DNA of 64,000 nucleotides from DASUBN01 sp050261675 (GTDB taxonomy: Bacteria; Pseudomonadota; Gammaproteobacteria; Natronospirales; REEB76), in the NCBI GenBank assembly GCA_050261675.1, contig JBLNDO010000047.1:1-64000 (forward strand), read 5' to 3'. This document shows, one piece after another, positions 1-8,116 of this stretch (position 1 is the first letter of the stretch; every line of letters begins with the position of its first letter). The notes below the pieces were generated by a model. It searched no databases and had not been told where the DNA came from. It saw only the letters and a program-made list of their open reading frames with translations. A program made the position numbers and the translations under genes.

Positions 1-80
1 GATCATGTTGATCATCCGGGTCGTGACGGGCAGGCCTGGCCGGGGATGCCTGCATCCAAATCCCATGCCTGTGGCACACG

Positions 81-86
81 TATAAT
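81..86 (+). promoter_or_regulatory. -10 box of the RNase P RNA promoter
   Basis: A perfect TATAAT hexamer lies about 8 bases before the expected 5' end of the RNase P RNA at 94. No good -35 match is visible at 16-18 bp spacing, so only the -10 element is called. Confidence 0.55.
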
Positions 87-93
87 GGCAATC

Positions 94-452
94 GGAGTCG
101 GCCGGGCAGCCGCTGTGCGCAAGCGCAGAGGAAAGTCCGGGCTCCACAGGACAGGGTGCCAGGTAACGCCTGGGGGGCGCGAGCCCACGGAAAGTGCCAC
201 AGAGAACAGACCGCCCAAGCGCGAAAGCGCCGGCAAGGGTGAAAAGGTGCGGTAAGAGCGCACCGCGCGGCGGGTAACCGTCCGCGGCACGGAAAACCCC
301 ACCCGGAGCAAGGCCAAATAGGGGAGCAGGCGGAGCGATCCGCGAGGTGTGGTCCGCACCGCTCCCGGGTAGGCTGCTAGAGGTGCGGGGTGACCCGCAT
401 CCCAGATGAATGGCTGTCCCACGACAGAACCCGGCTTACAGGCCGACTCTTT
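94..452 (+). ncRNA. rnpB: RNase P RNA, bacterial class A (rnpB)
   Basis: Catalytic RNA of RNase P, which trims the 5' leader of tRNA precursors. The universal core is visible: GAGGAAAGTCCGGGCTCC near 128-145, AGGGTGCCAGGTAACGCCTG near 153-172, GGTGCGGTAAGAGCGCACC near 246-264, and GCAAGGCCAAATAGGGG near 309-325. The closing P1 helix is formed by GAGTCGGCC (95-103) and GGCCGACTC (441-449), which fixes both ends to within a few bases. The arrangement of conserved segments follows the E. coli type. Open reading frames across it on both strands are not real genes. Confidence 0.97.
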
Positions 453-461
453 GACTGTCAC

Positions 462-491
462 CGCCAGCCCATCCCGGGCTGGCGTTTTTTT
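462..491 (+). terminator. Rho-independent terminator of rnpB
   Basis: Nine-base-pair GC-rich stem, CGCCAGCCC (462-470) with GGGCTGGCG (476-484), a five-base loop, then seven T (485-491). It sits just after the RNase P RNA. Confidence 0.93.
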
Positions 492-672
492 GCCCAAAGG
501 CTGTCCCACCGCTGAAAAAGCCAAAAAACCCCGTTTTTGGCGGAAATCACTTAAACCTATATATAAGGTGATGTTCGTAAGACCATGATATATATAGTCT
601 TAATTTGGCTATTTTGGCGACAAAATCACCGCTAAGTCCCTGTCCCACAAGCAAATTTTGCTGTTTCTTCCC
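492..672. other. Intergenic region between rnpB and the mraZ promoter, no gene seen
   Basis: No credible gene. It holds an 8-bp inverted repeat GCCAAAAA (520-527) / TTTTTGGC (534-541), an AT-rich stretch with short inverted repeats CTTA/TAAG (550-566) and TAAGAC (578-583) / GTCTTA (597-602), and two copies of TGTCCCAC (502-509, 641-648), whose reverse complement resembles the MraZ repeat TGGGACA. Their function is unknown. Confidence 0.6.
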
Positions 673-701
673 TTGACGTGCCCAAACCAGCTTCCTATAG
701 T
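673..701 (+). promoter_or_regulatory. sigma70 promoter of the mraZ/dcw operon
   Basis: TTGACG (673-678), a 17-base spacer and TATAGT (696-701): one mismatch from consensus in the -35 box and one in the -10 box. It should start transcription near 708, just before the MraZ repeats, and is the main visible promoter for the cell wall and division cluster. Confidence 0.85.
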
Positions 702-735
702 GTGAGTTGGTGGGAAAAAGTGGAATGAAATGGGA
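701..735 (+). promoter_or_regulatory. Phased MraZ-binding repeats
   Basis: TGGGA (711), TGGAA (721) and TGGGA (731) recur at exactly 10-bp steps, with a weaker TGTGA at 701. This matches the TGGGN-N5 repeat pattern known for MraZ autoregulation. The sites cover the predicted start of transcription and leader, so bound MraZ would block its own operon. Confidence 0.8.
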
Positions 736-756
736 CAGGAGGCTTGAGGACGGACC

Positions 757-1212
757 ATGTTTCGCGGCATCAGCAACCTGACCCTCGACGCGAAGGGGCG
801 CCTGGCCGTTCCCGCACGTTATCGCGATCGCATCCAGGAGGCCTGCCAGGGCCGTCTGGTGGTGACCATCGACCGGGACCACTGTCTTCTGATCTACCCG
901 CTGCCGGAATGGGAGGCCCTGGAAGAGCGCCTGGTGCGCCTGCCGAGCCTCAACAAGCAGGCCCGCGACCTGCAGCGCTTGCTGCTCGGCCACGCCACGG
1001 AAGCGGATCTGGATGGCCATGCGCGGTTGCTGTTGCCGCCCGAGCTCCGGAGCTACGCCGGTCTGGAGCGCGATGTGGTGCTCCTGGGGCTGGGCCGCAA
1101 GTTCGAACTCTGGCAGCAGGCCCATTGGGATGCACGCCGCGACGCCACGCTCGCGGGGGACGACACGGCGGCGGGCGGGCTGCCCGACGAACTCGCCAGG
1201 CTGGTGCTTTGA
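757..1212 (+). CDS. mraZ: MraZ, transcriptional regulator of the dcw operon
   Basis: First gene of the division/cell wall cluster. The 151-residue protein starts MFRGISNLTLDAKGRLAVPA, the classic first half of an AbrB-like (SpoVT-type) swapped-hairpin DNA-binding domain; the second copy, with DGHARLLLPPELR, follows near residue 85. MraZ forms ring-like oligomers and binds the repeats found directly upstream, so autoregulation is expected. ATG at 757 is preceded by a GAGGA ribosome site (746-750). Length is normal for the family (about 150 residues). The stop overlaps the next start. Confidence 0.97.
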   Translation: MFRGISNLTLDAKGRLAVPARYRDRIQEACQGRLVVTIDRDHCLLIYPLPEWEALEERLVRLPSLNKQARDLQRLLLGHATEADLDGHARLLLPPELRSYAGLERDVVLLGLGRKFELWQQAHWDARRDATLAGDDTAAGGLPDELARLVL

Positions 1213-2144
1213 GCGCCGCCGCACTCCACCGCCCGGTGTTGTTGCAGGAGGCGGTGGATGGGCTCGCAGTGCGGGCCGACGGCATCTACATGGACGGCAC
1301 CTTCGGCCGGGGCGGCCACAGCCGCGAGATCCTCTCGCGCCTCGGGCCACACGGGCGGTTGATCGTGTTGGACCGGGATCCGGAGGCCATCGCGGCGGCG
1401 CGTGCGGCCTTCGGGGATGAGCCGCGGGTGAAGATCCATCAGGCGGCGTTTTCGATGCTGGAGCGCATCGCGACGGAGGCGGGTGTGTCGGGTCGGGTGA
1501 ACGGAGTGTTGCTGGACATCGGCGTGTCGTCGGCACAGCTGGATGACCCTGGTCGCGGTTTCAGTTTCACCCAGGCGGGCCCCCTCGATATGCGCATGGA
1601 CCCCAGTAGCGGCGAAAGCGCGGCGGAATGGCTGACACGGGCCCCGGAACAGGAGATCGCGTCCGTGCTGCACGAGCTCGGCGAAGAGCGCCACGCGCGG
1701 CGCATTGCCAAGGCTATCGTGGAAACGCGCATGCAGGCGCCCATCACGGACACGCTCCAGCTCGCCGAGATCGTGAGCCGCGCTTCGCCGCGCCATGACC
1801 GCCACAAGCATCCGGCGACCCGCAGTTTCCAGGCCATCCGCATTTTCATCAATCGCGAACTCGAGGAACTGTCTAGCTGCCTAGAGCAGTGCCTCAAAGT
1901 GCTGGCACCGGCGGGGCGTCTGGCCGTCATTAGTTTTCATTCTCTGGAAGACCGCATCGTGAAACGGTTCATGCGCGACCATGCCCGCGGCCCGGCGCCG
2001 GATCCCAAGGCACCCTGGTTGGAGCCGGAAGGCAAACCGGACCTGAAGATCGTGGGCAAGGCGCAGCATCCGGGCGAGACGGAAATGCAGGCCAATCCCC
2101 GGGCTCGCAGTGCAGTGCTGCGCGTGGCGGAGAAGCTGGCGTGA
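1209..2144 (+). CDS. rsmH: 16S rRNA (cytosine(1402)-N4)-methyltransferase RsmH
   Basis: SAM-dependent methylation of C1402 of 16S rRNA in the ribosomal P site. The sequence HRPVLLQEAVDGL, then DGTFGRGGHSREIL (SAM-binding loop), FQAIRIFINRELEEL and VISFHSLEDRIVKRF are RsmH hallmarks. The start is chosen as TTG at 1209, overlapping the mraZ stop as TTGA. This gives 311 residues and puts the conserved HRPVLL at the N-terminus, as in the 313-residue E. coli protein. The open frame continues upstream through mraZ, but that part has no family homology. It is translationally coupled to mraZ. Confidence 0.95.
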   Translation: MSAAALHRPVLLQEAVDGLAVRADGIYMDGTFGRGGHSREILSRLGPHGRLIVLDRDPEAIAAARAAFGDEPRVKIHQAAFSMLERIATEAGVSGRVNGVLLDIGVSSAQLDDPGRGFSFTQAGPLDMRMDPSSGESAAEWLTRAPEQEIASVLHELGEERHARRIAKAIVETRMQAPITDTLQLAEIVSRASPRHDRHKHPATRSFQAIRIFINRELEELSSCLEQCLKVLAPAGRLAVISFHSLEDRIVKRFMRDHARGPAPDPKAPWLEPEGKPDLKIVGKAQHPGETEMQANPRARSAVLRVAEKLA

Positions 2145-2416
2145 GCCTGAACTTGAGCCGTGCGGTGGTGACTCTGCTTGGGATGGCGGTTTTCCTTTCC
2201 GCCATCGCGCTCATCGATTCGCGCCAGCAGAACCGCAGAGAGTTCGAGGCATTGCAGCAATCCGTCGAGCAGCGTGATCAGCTCAACATCGAATGGGGGC
2301 GACTGCTCCTGGAGCAAAGTACCTGGTCCACACGCGCCTACATCGAGCAATCGGCGACCCAAAAGCTCGGCATGCGCGTCCCACCAGCCTCCCAGATCCT
2401 GGTGGTGCGTCCATGA
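2141..2416 (+). CDS. ftsL: Cell division protein FtsL
   Basis: Small bitopic divisome protein that forms a complex with FtsB and FtsQ and helps activate FtsWI. The 91 residues hold one membrane segment (about residues 5-25, LSRAVVTLLGMAVFLSAIAL) and a periplasmic coiled coil rich in Q/E/R. Position between rsmH and ftsI is diagnostic, since the sequence itself is poorly conserved. Start is GTG at 2141, overlapping the rsmH stop (GTGA); the stop overlaps the ftsI ATG. Confidence 0.93.
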   Translation: MSLNLSRAVVTLLGMAVFLSAIALIDSRQQNRREFEALQQSVEQRDQLNIEWGRLLLEQSTWSTRAYIEQSATQKLGMRVPPASQILVVRP

Positions 2417-4134
2417 GCCGGAAGCCCGAGGAGTTCAATCCGGCCGGCTGGCGCAGCGTGGTCGTTCTCTTGTTCTTTGGCGCCGCGGCGACAGCCCTGG
2501 TGGGGCGTGCCGTCTATCTGCAGGTGCTGGACAAGCAGTTCCTGCTGACCCAGGGCGCGGAACGCCATCTGCGCACCGTGGAGATCCCCGCCCACCGCGG
2601 CATGATCCTGGATCGCAACGGCGAGCCCCTGGCAGTGAGCACACCGGTGGACTCCATATGGATGAATCCCCAGGAGGTCGCCGACGCCGCCTCCCGCATG
2701 CCGGAACTTGCGAAGGCGCTCGGCGAGAATCCCGCGGAGCTCGTGAAGCTTTTGAAGGCGAGTGGTGACAAGGAATTCGTGTATCTCGCCCGCGGCCTGG
2801 ATCCCTACGCCTCCCAACAGGTGATGGCGCTCGGCATCCCCGGTGTCTACACACAGCGGGAATACCGCCGTTACTACCCGGCGGGCGAGGTCGCGGCCCA
2901 GGTGCTCGGCTTCACCAACGTGGATGACCACGGCCTGGAGGGGCTGGAGTTGGGTTACGACAGCTGGCTCAAGGGCATACCCGGTGCCGAACGCGTCATC
3001 GTGGACCGCTACGGGCGCTCGGTGCAGGAAGTGGAGGGTCTGCGTGCGCCGCGGCCGGGCCAGGACCTCACCACCAGCCTGGACCTGCGCATCCAATATC
3101 TTGCGTATCGCGCCTTGAAACAGGCGGTGCTCGCCCAGGGCGCCAAGTCCGGTTCCATATTGTTGATGGACGTAAAGACCGGCGAGGTGCTGGCCATGGC
3201 CAACCAGCCGTCCTTCAATCCCAACAACCGCGGCGACTTCGACAACGACCTGTACCGCAATCGCGCGGTCACGGATATGTTCGAGCCCGGTTCCAGTATG
3301 AAGCCCTTCACCATGGTGGCGGCGCTCATGTCCGGCAAGTACCAGCCGGATTCCATCATCAATACGTCGCCCGGCACCTACAAGATCGCGGGCTACACAA
3401 TCCACGACGAAGAGGATTATGGCCGCATCAATCTAACCACGATCATTGAGAAATCCTCCAATGTCGGTGCAAGCAAGATCGCGCTTTCGCTGGATCCCTC
3501 GCTCATGTGGCGGACGCTGACGGCTTTCGGTTTCGGCCGCAGCACCGGCAGCGGCTTTCCCGGGGAGGCGTCCGGCGCGCTGGAGGATTACCGCTATTGG
3601 AATCCCGCGCGTCAAGCCACCATCTCCTACGGTTACGGCGTGGCCATCACCGCACTGCAGCTCGCCGACGCTTACGACACGCTCGCCAACGGCGGCCGGC
3701 GCACGCCGCCGAGCTTCGTGCGCCTCGACGACGCACCGGTGGCCGAGCCCGTGATCCCACAGCAGGTCTCTGCGACGCTGCGCGGCATGCTGGAGACCGT
3801 GGTCTCGGACGAGGGCACGGGCAAGCTCGCGGACATCGCCGGCTACCACGTGGCGGGCAAGACCGGCACGGCCCACGTGGCGGTGAACGGCGGCTACTCC
3901 GCCGACAAATACATCTCGGTGTTCGCCGGCATGGCGCCGGCTTCGGATCCACGCCTCGTGGCGGTGGTGGTCATCAACCAGCCCACCCGCGGCAATTATT
4001 TCGGCGGCAAGGTTTCGGCACCGGTATTCGCGGAAGTGATGCGCGGTGCCCTGCGTCTCTTAAACGTGATGCCCGACGATCTGTCCAGCCTGCCGGTCAG
4101 CTCCTACGCAGCGAATGTCGGAGCAGCACCATGA
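2413..4134 (+). CDS. ftsI: Peptidoglycan D,D-transpeptidase FtsI (PBP3)
   Basis: Septal transpeptidase that cross-links peptidoglycan with FtsW. There is one N-terminal membrane anchor (about residues 16-38), a dimerisation domain, then the transpeptidase domain with all three catalytic motifs: S294-S-M-K297 (PGSSMKP), S348-S-N and K483-T-G-T. The protein is 573 residues, close to the E. coli 588. The open frame begins further upstream, but ATG at 2413 overlapping the ftsL stop (ATGA) gives the proper short cytoplasmic tail. Confidence 0.97.
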   Translation: MSRKPEEFNPAGWRSVVVLLFFGAAATALVGRAVYLQVLDKQFLLTQGAERHLRTVEIPAHRGMILDRNGEPLAVSTPVDSIWMNPQEVADAASRMPELAKALGENPAELVKLLKASGDKEFVYLARGLDPYASQQVMALGIPGVYTQREYRRYYPAGEVAAQVLGFTNVDDHGLEGLELGYDSWLKGIPGAERVIVDRYGRSVQEVEGLRAPRPGQDLTTSLDLRIQYLAYRALKQAVLAQGAKSGSILLMDVKTGEVLAMANQPSFNPNNRGDFDNDLYRNRAVTDMFEPGSSMKPFTMVAALMSGKYQPDSIINTSPGTYKIAGYTIHDEEDYGRINLTTIIEKSSNVGASKIALSLDPSLMWRTLTAFGFGRSTGSGFPGEASGALEDYRYWNPARQATISYGYGVAITALQLADAYDTLANGGRRTPPSFVRLDDAPVAEPVIPQQVSATLRGMLETVVSDEGTGKLADIAGYHVAGKTGTAHVAVNGGYSADKYISVFAGMAPASDPRLVAVVVINQPTRGNYFGGKVSAPVFAEVMRGALRLLNVMPDDLSSLPVSSYAANVGAAP

Positions 4135-5645
4135 TGGCTCGCGAGAAGCCCATGGCTGGCATCGCGTTCAATCAGCTCGTGAAAGGCATGGGTGACGTGA
4201 GCGGGGGAGATGCGTCCATCCTGGGCCTGAGCCTGGACAGCCGGGAGGTGCAGAAGGGATACCTATTCCTGGCGGCACGCGGTCACGATCATCACGGCTT
4301 GAAGTACCTGGCCGATGCCCGGGCCCGGGGTGCCGTGGCGCTCGCCTACGATCCCGAGGGCGCGGCGCCCTATTTGCCGCTGCCCGGCGGACTGCCAGCG
4401 GTCGCGGTGGCGGATCTGAGCCAGAAAGCCGGTGCCATCGCGTCGCGCTTCTATGCCGATCCCACCGCCGCGCAGCACGTGATCGCGGTCACGGGCACCA
4501 ACGGCAAGACTTCCGTGAGCCTGATTACCGCCCAGTCCCTGTCCGAGGCGGGCAAGGCCTGCGGTGTACTCGGCACCGTGGGTTTCGGTGCCTACGACAA
4601 GCTCGAAACGCCCACCCACACCACCCCCGACGCGGTGAGCGTGCAAGCCTGGCTTGCGCGCTTCCGCGACCAGGGACTGAAGCATGTGAGCATGGAGGCT
4701 TCGAGCCACGCTCTCGACCAGGGACGCGTGAACAGCGTGCACGTGGAAACGGCGGTGTTCACCAACCTGACCCGCGATCACCTGGACTACCACGGCAGCA
4801 TGGAACAGTACGGCGCCGCCAAGGCGCGGCTGTTCCAGATGCCGGGCCTGAAGCACGCGGTCATCAATCTGGACGACGATTTCGGCCTGAAGCTCGCGGC
4901 CTCGCTGCCCGCGGGCGTCGAATGCACCGGCTACACCCTCGAAGGCCGCAGGAACCCCCGGGGCGACACCCTCAAGGCCTTGAACCTCGCGCTCAACAGC
5001 GGCGGACTCACTTTCGACGTGGAGAGCGCTCGCGGGTGCGGCCACGTGGATTCACGGCTCCTGGCGCGCTTCAATGCCGGCAACCTCCTGGCGGTGCAGG
5101 GCGTGCTGCTGTCCCTCGGTTGGTCCTTCGGGGACACGATTCACGCTCTGGCGCGGGCCCGTACCGTGCCCGGGCGCATGGAAATTTTCGGTGGCGGCGC
5201 GCGTCAGCCCCTGGTGGTGGTGGATTACGCCCACTCGCCCGACGCCATCGAGAAGGCGCTCGCCGCCGCCCGCGCCCACTGCCGCGGCCGACTGTGGTGC
5301 GTATTCGGCTGCGGCGGCGACCGGGACCGGGGCAAACGGCCCCAGATGGGCGCCCTCGCCGAGCGTCTGGCGGACGAGGTGATCGTCACCGACGACAACC
5401 CGCGTCATGAGGACGGTGACGTCATCGTCAAGGAAGTGTTGGCGGGCATGCAGGCTCCGGCCAAGGCGCGCGTGGAACGCGACCGTGCGAAGGCAGTGGA
5501 ACTGGCGGTCATGTCCGCGACGCCGGGGGACGTGGTGCTGGTGGCGGGCAAGGGCCACGAGACCGAGCAGGTCGTCGGCGACCGCAAGCTGCGCTATAGC
5601 GACCGGGAAACCGCGGCGCGGCTCTTGAAAGGGGGGGCGGCATGA
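4131..5645 (+). CDS. murE: UDP-MurNAc-L-Ala-D-Glu:meso-diaminopimelate ligase MurE
   Basis: Adds the third residue of the peptidoglycan stem peptide in the cytoplasm. The ATP loop GTNGKT is at residues 122-127, and D422-N-P-R425 is the signature for meso-diaminopimelate, not lysine, so the wall is the usual Gram-negative type. Start is the first ATG of ATGATG at 4131, overlapping the ftsI stop; a long in-frame upstream extension lies in ftsI and is ignored. At 504 residues the length is normal. The stop overlaps murF. Confidence 0.97.
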   Translation: MMAREKPMAGIAFNQLVKGMGDVSGGDASILGLSLDSREVQKGYLFLAARGHDHHGLKYLADARARGAVALAYDPEGAAPYLPLPGGLPAVAVADLSQKAGAIASRFYADPTAAQHVIAVTGTNGKTSVSLITAQSLSEAGKACGVLGTVGFGAYDKLETPTHTTPDAVSVQAWLARFRDQGLKHVSMEASSHALDQGRVNSVHVETAVFTNLTRDHLDYHGSMEQYGAAKARLFQMPGLKHAVINLDDDFGLKLAASLPAGVECTGYTLEGRRNPRGDTLKALNLALNSGGLTFDVESARGCGHVDSRLLARFNAGNLLAVQGVLLSLGWSFGDTIHALARARTVPGRMEIFGGGARQPLVVVDYAHSPDAIEKALAAARAHCRGRLWCVFGCGGDRDRGKRPQMGALAERLADEVIVTDDNPRHEDGDVIVKEVLAGMQAPAKARVERDRAKAVELAVMSATPGDVVLVAGKGHETEQVVGDRKLRYSDRETAARLLKGGAA

Positions 5646-7024
5646 ACGGACGCCGTCTTTCAGAGCTGGCTTCAGCCACGGGCGGCACGCTCACGGGCGA
5701 GGATCGGGAATTCGGGCGCGTGACACAGGACACGCGCGTGCTCAAAGCTGGGGACCTGTTCGTGGCCATCAGGGGCGAGCGCTTCGACGGCCATGAGTTC
5801 GTGGCGCAAGCGGAGCAGCAGGGCGCCGCGGGGGCTCTGGTGGAACGCCAGATCAAATGCACCCTGCCGCAGGTCTGCGTCAGGGATTCGCGCAGGGGCC
5901 TTGGCGCCTACGCGGCGGCCTGGCGGCGCCAGTTTTCCCTGCCCTTGGTGGGCGTCACGGGCTCCAGTGGCAAGACCACCCTCAAGGAGATGATCGCCAG
6001 CATCCTGCGGCAGCGGGGCACGACCCTCGCGACCCACGGCAACATGAACAACGAAATCGGCGTGCCCCTGACGCTACTGGAACTGGATGCCGCCTGCCGC
6101 TGCGCGGTGATCGAAATGGGCACCAACCATCCGGGGGAGATTGGTTATCTCGCGGAACTCGCCCGGCCCACGGTGGGCGTGATCACCAACGCCGGTCCCG
6201 CGCATCTCGAGTTCCTCAATGATGTCGCGGGCGTGGCGAAGGAAAAAGGCGCACTTTATACCCATCTCGCCGCGGACGGTGTCGCGGTCATCAACGCCGA
6301 CGACGTCCATGCGCCGCTCTGGCGTGAGATGGCGGGCAAGCGGCACATCGTCACTTTCGGTTTTGGCGAGCAGGCGGATTTCCATCCGCTTCCGGCCGTG
6401 CTCGAGTCCACCGATGGCCACTGGAAATTCCATCTCAAATCCCCGGCAGGGGAAATGGACGTGGAGGTGTCGCTGCCTGGCCGCCACAACGTCGCCAATG
6501 CCCTGGCGGCCGCAGCCGCGGCCACGGCCGCCGGCGCGAATCTCGAGGACGTCCGCCTCGGGCTCGCCCGGGTGCCGCCCACCGCGGGCCGGCTCATCGT
6601 GGGCGCGGGCTGGAACGGCTGCCGCCTCATCGACGACACCTATAACGCCAACCCGCTTTCGCTCATGGCGGCGGCGGAATTCGCCGCGGGGCTCGGGGGG
6701 CGTGCCTGGGTGGCGCTTGGGGACATGGGGGAACTCGGGCCCTCGGCGGAACGCCTGCATGCGGAAAGCGGCGCCAAGCTCCGGGCGCTCGGCATCGAGC
6801 GGCTCTATGCCTTCGGTCCCATGAGCCGTCATGCAGTCGAGACCTTCGGTGCCGGCGCGCGCTGGTTCGAGGATTTGAATGCCCTGATTCGTGCCTTGCG
6901 CGTGGAGGCGGGCCAGGATGTGGTCTTGCTGATCAAGGGTTCCCGCAGCATGCGCATGGAGCGCGTGGTAGAGGCGCTGCGCCCGCAAACATCGCCTGGC
7001 CTCGCGGCCAACGGAGACCACTGA
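5642..7024 (+). CDS. murF: UDP-MurNAc-tripeptide:D-Ala-D-Ala ligase MurF
   Basis: Attaches D-alanyl-D-alanine to the muropeptide precursor, completing the pentapeptide. Mur-ligase architecture: a short N-terminal substrate domain, the ATP loop GSSGKTT (K111), the MNNEIGVPLTLL segment typical of MurF, and a C-terminal Rossmann domain with DTYNANPLS. At 460 residues it has standard length. The start overlaps the murE stop (ATGA at 5642). It depends on D-Ala-D-Ala ligase, whose gene is not in this window. Confidence 0.96.
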   Translation: MNGRRLSELASATGGTLTGEDREFGRVTQDTRVLKAGDLFVAIRGERFDGHEFVAQAEQQGAAGALVERQIKCTLPQVCVRDSRRGLGAYAAAWRRQFSLPLVGVTGSSGKTTLKEMIASILRQRGTTLATHGNMNNEIGVPLTLLELDAACRCAVIEMGTNHPGEIGYLAELARPTVGVITNAGPAHLEFLNDVAGVAKEKGALYTHLAADGVAVINADDVHAPLWREMAGKRHIVTFGFGEQADFHPLPAVLESTDGHWKFHLKSPAGEMDVEVSLPGRHNVANALAAAAAATAAGANLEDVRLGLARVPPTAGRLIVGAGWNGCRLIDDTYNANPLSLMAAAEFAAGLGGRAWVALGDMGELGPSAERLHAESGAKLRALGIERLYAFGPMSRHAVETFGAGARWFEDLNALIRALRVEAGQDVVLLIKGSRSMRMERVVEALRPQTSPGLAANGDH

Positions 7025-8115
7025 TGCTGCTGCTGCTCGCCGACTACCTGAGCCGCGCCAACCCGGCCTTCCACGTCTTCCACGCGGCGACTTACCTGAC
7101 CATGCGCGCCATCCTCGGCGCGCTCACCGCGCTATTGCTCAGCTTCGTGATGGGTCCGGGCATGATCCGCTGGCTCACGGTGGTGAAGGTGGGGCAGAGC
7201 GTGCGCAAGGACGGGCCCCAATCACACCTCACCAAGGCCGGCACGCCCACGATGGGCGGCACCTTGATCCTCGCCGCCATCGTGATCGCCACGCTGCTGT
7301 GGGGCGACCTCTACAACCGCTACGTCTGGGTGCTGCTGGCCGTGACCTTCAGCTTTGGCGCCGTCGGTTTCGTCGACGATTACCTGAAACTCGTGCTCAA
7401 GAACTCCAAGGGGCTCTCGGCCCGGACCAAGTACCTTTGGCAGTCGGCGTTCGGCCTGGGAGCAGCGCTGGCGCTCTACTACACCCACCGCGAGCCCACC
7501 GAGATCGACTACATCCTGCCGTTCTTCAAGCAGGTGGCGGTACCGCTCGGCATCCTCTACGTCATCATCACCTACTTCGTGATAGTCGGTTCCAGTAACG
7601 CCGTGAACCTGACGGACGGCCTGGACGGCCTCGCCATCATGCCCGCGGTGCTGGTCGGCGGTGCACTCGGGGTGTTCGGCTACGCCTCCGGCAACTTCAA
7701 CTTCGCCCACTACCTCGCCATCCCCTACCTCCCCGGCGCCGGCGAGGTGGTGGTGTATTGCGGCGCGCTGGTCGGGGCGGGGCTCGGGTTCCTGTGGTTC
7801 AACGCCTACCCGGCACAGGTGTTCATGGGGGACGTGGGAGCGTTGGCGCTGGGTGCGGCGCTCGGCACGCTGGCGGTGATCGTGCGCCAGGAGATCGTGC
7901 TGTTCATCATGGGGGGCGTCTTCGTGATGGAGACGGTGTCGGTGATCCTGCAGGTGGCGTCCTTCAAGCTCACCGGCAAGCGCATCTTCCGCATGGCGCC
8001 GCTGCATCACCATTTCGAGCTCAAGGGTTGGCCGGAGCCGCGCGTGATCGTGCGCTTCTGGATCGTGACTGTGATCCTGGTGCTGGTGGGTCTCTCGACC
8101 CTGAAGGTGAGATGA
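7024..8115 (+). CDS. mraY: Phospho-N-acetylmuramoyl-pentapeptide transferase MraY
   Basis: Integral membrane enzyme that moves phospho-MurNAc-pentapeptide to undecaprenyl phosphate, forming lipid I. There are about ten hydrophobic segments. Family motifs visible are GTPTMGG, the FVDDYLK aspartate pair, NAVNLTDGLDGLA and PLHHHFE near the C-terminus. At 363 residues it matches the E. coli protein (360). The start codon overlaps the murF stop (TGATG). Confidence 0.97.
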   Translation: MLLLLADYLSRANPAFHVFHAATYLTMRAILGALTALLLSFVMGPGMIRWLTVVKVGQSVRKDGPQSHLTKAGTPTMGGTLILAAIVIATLLWGDLYNRYVWVLLAVTFSFGAVGFVDDYLKLVLKNSKGLSARTKYLWQSAFGLGAALALYYTHREPTEIDYILPFFKQVAVPLGILYVIITYFVIVGSSNAVNLTDGLDGLAIMPAVLVGGALGVFGYASGNFNFAHYLAIPYLPGAGEVVVYCGALVGAGLGFLWFNAYPAQVFMGDVGALALGAALGTLAVIVRQEIVLFIMGGVFVMETVSVILQVASFKLTGKRIFRMAPLHHHFELKGWPEPRVIVRFWIVTVILVLVGLSTLKVR

Positions 8116-8116
8116 G

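Noticed and set aside
12..524. Open reading frame of 170 codons on the minus strand across rnpB
   Set aside because: It lies over the RNase P RNA, which has full structural support; no protein family similarity is visible.
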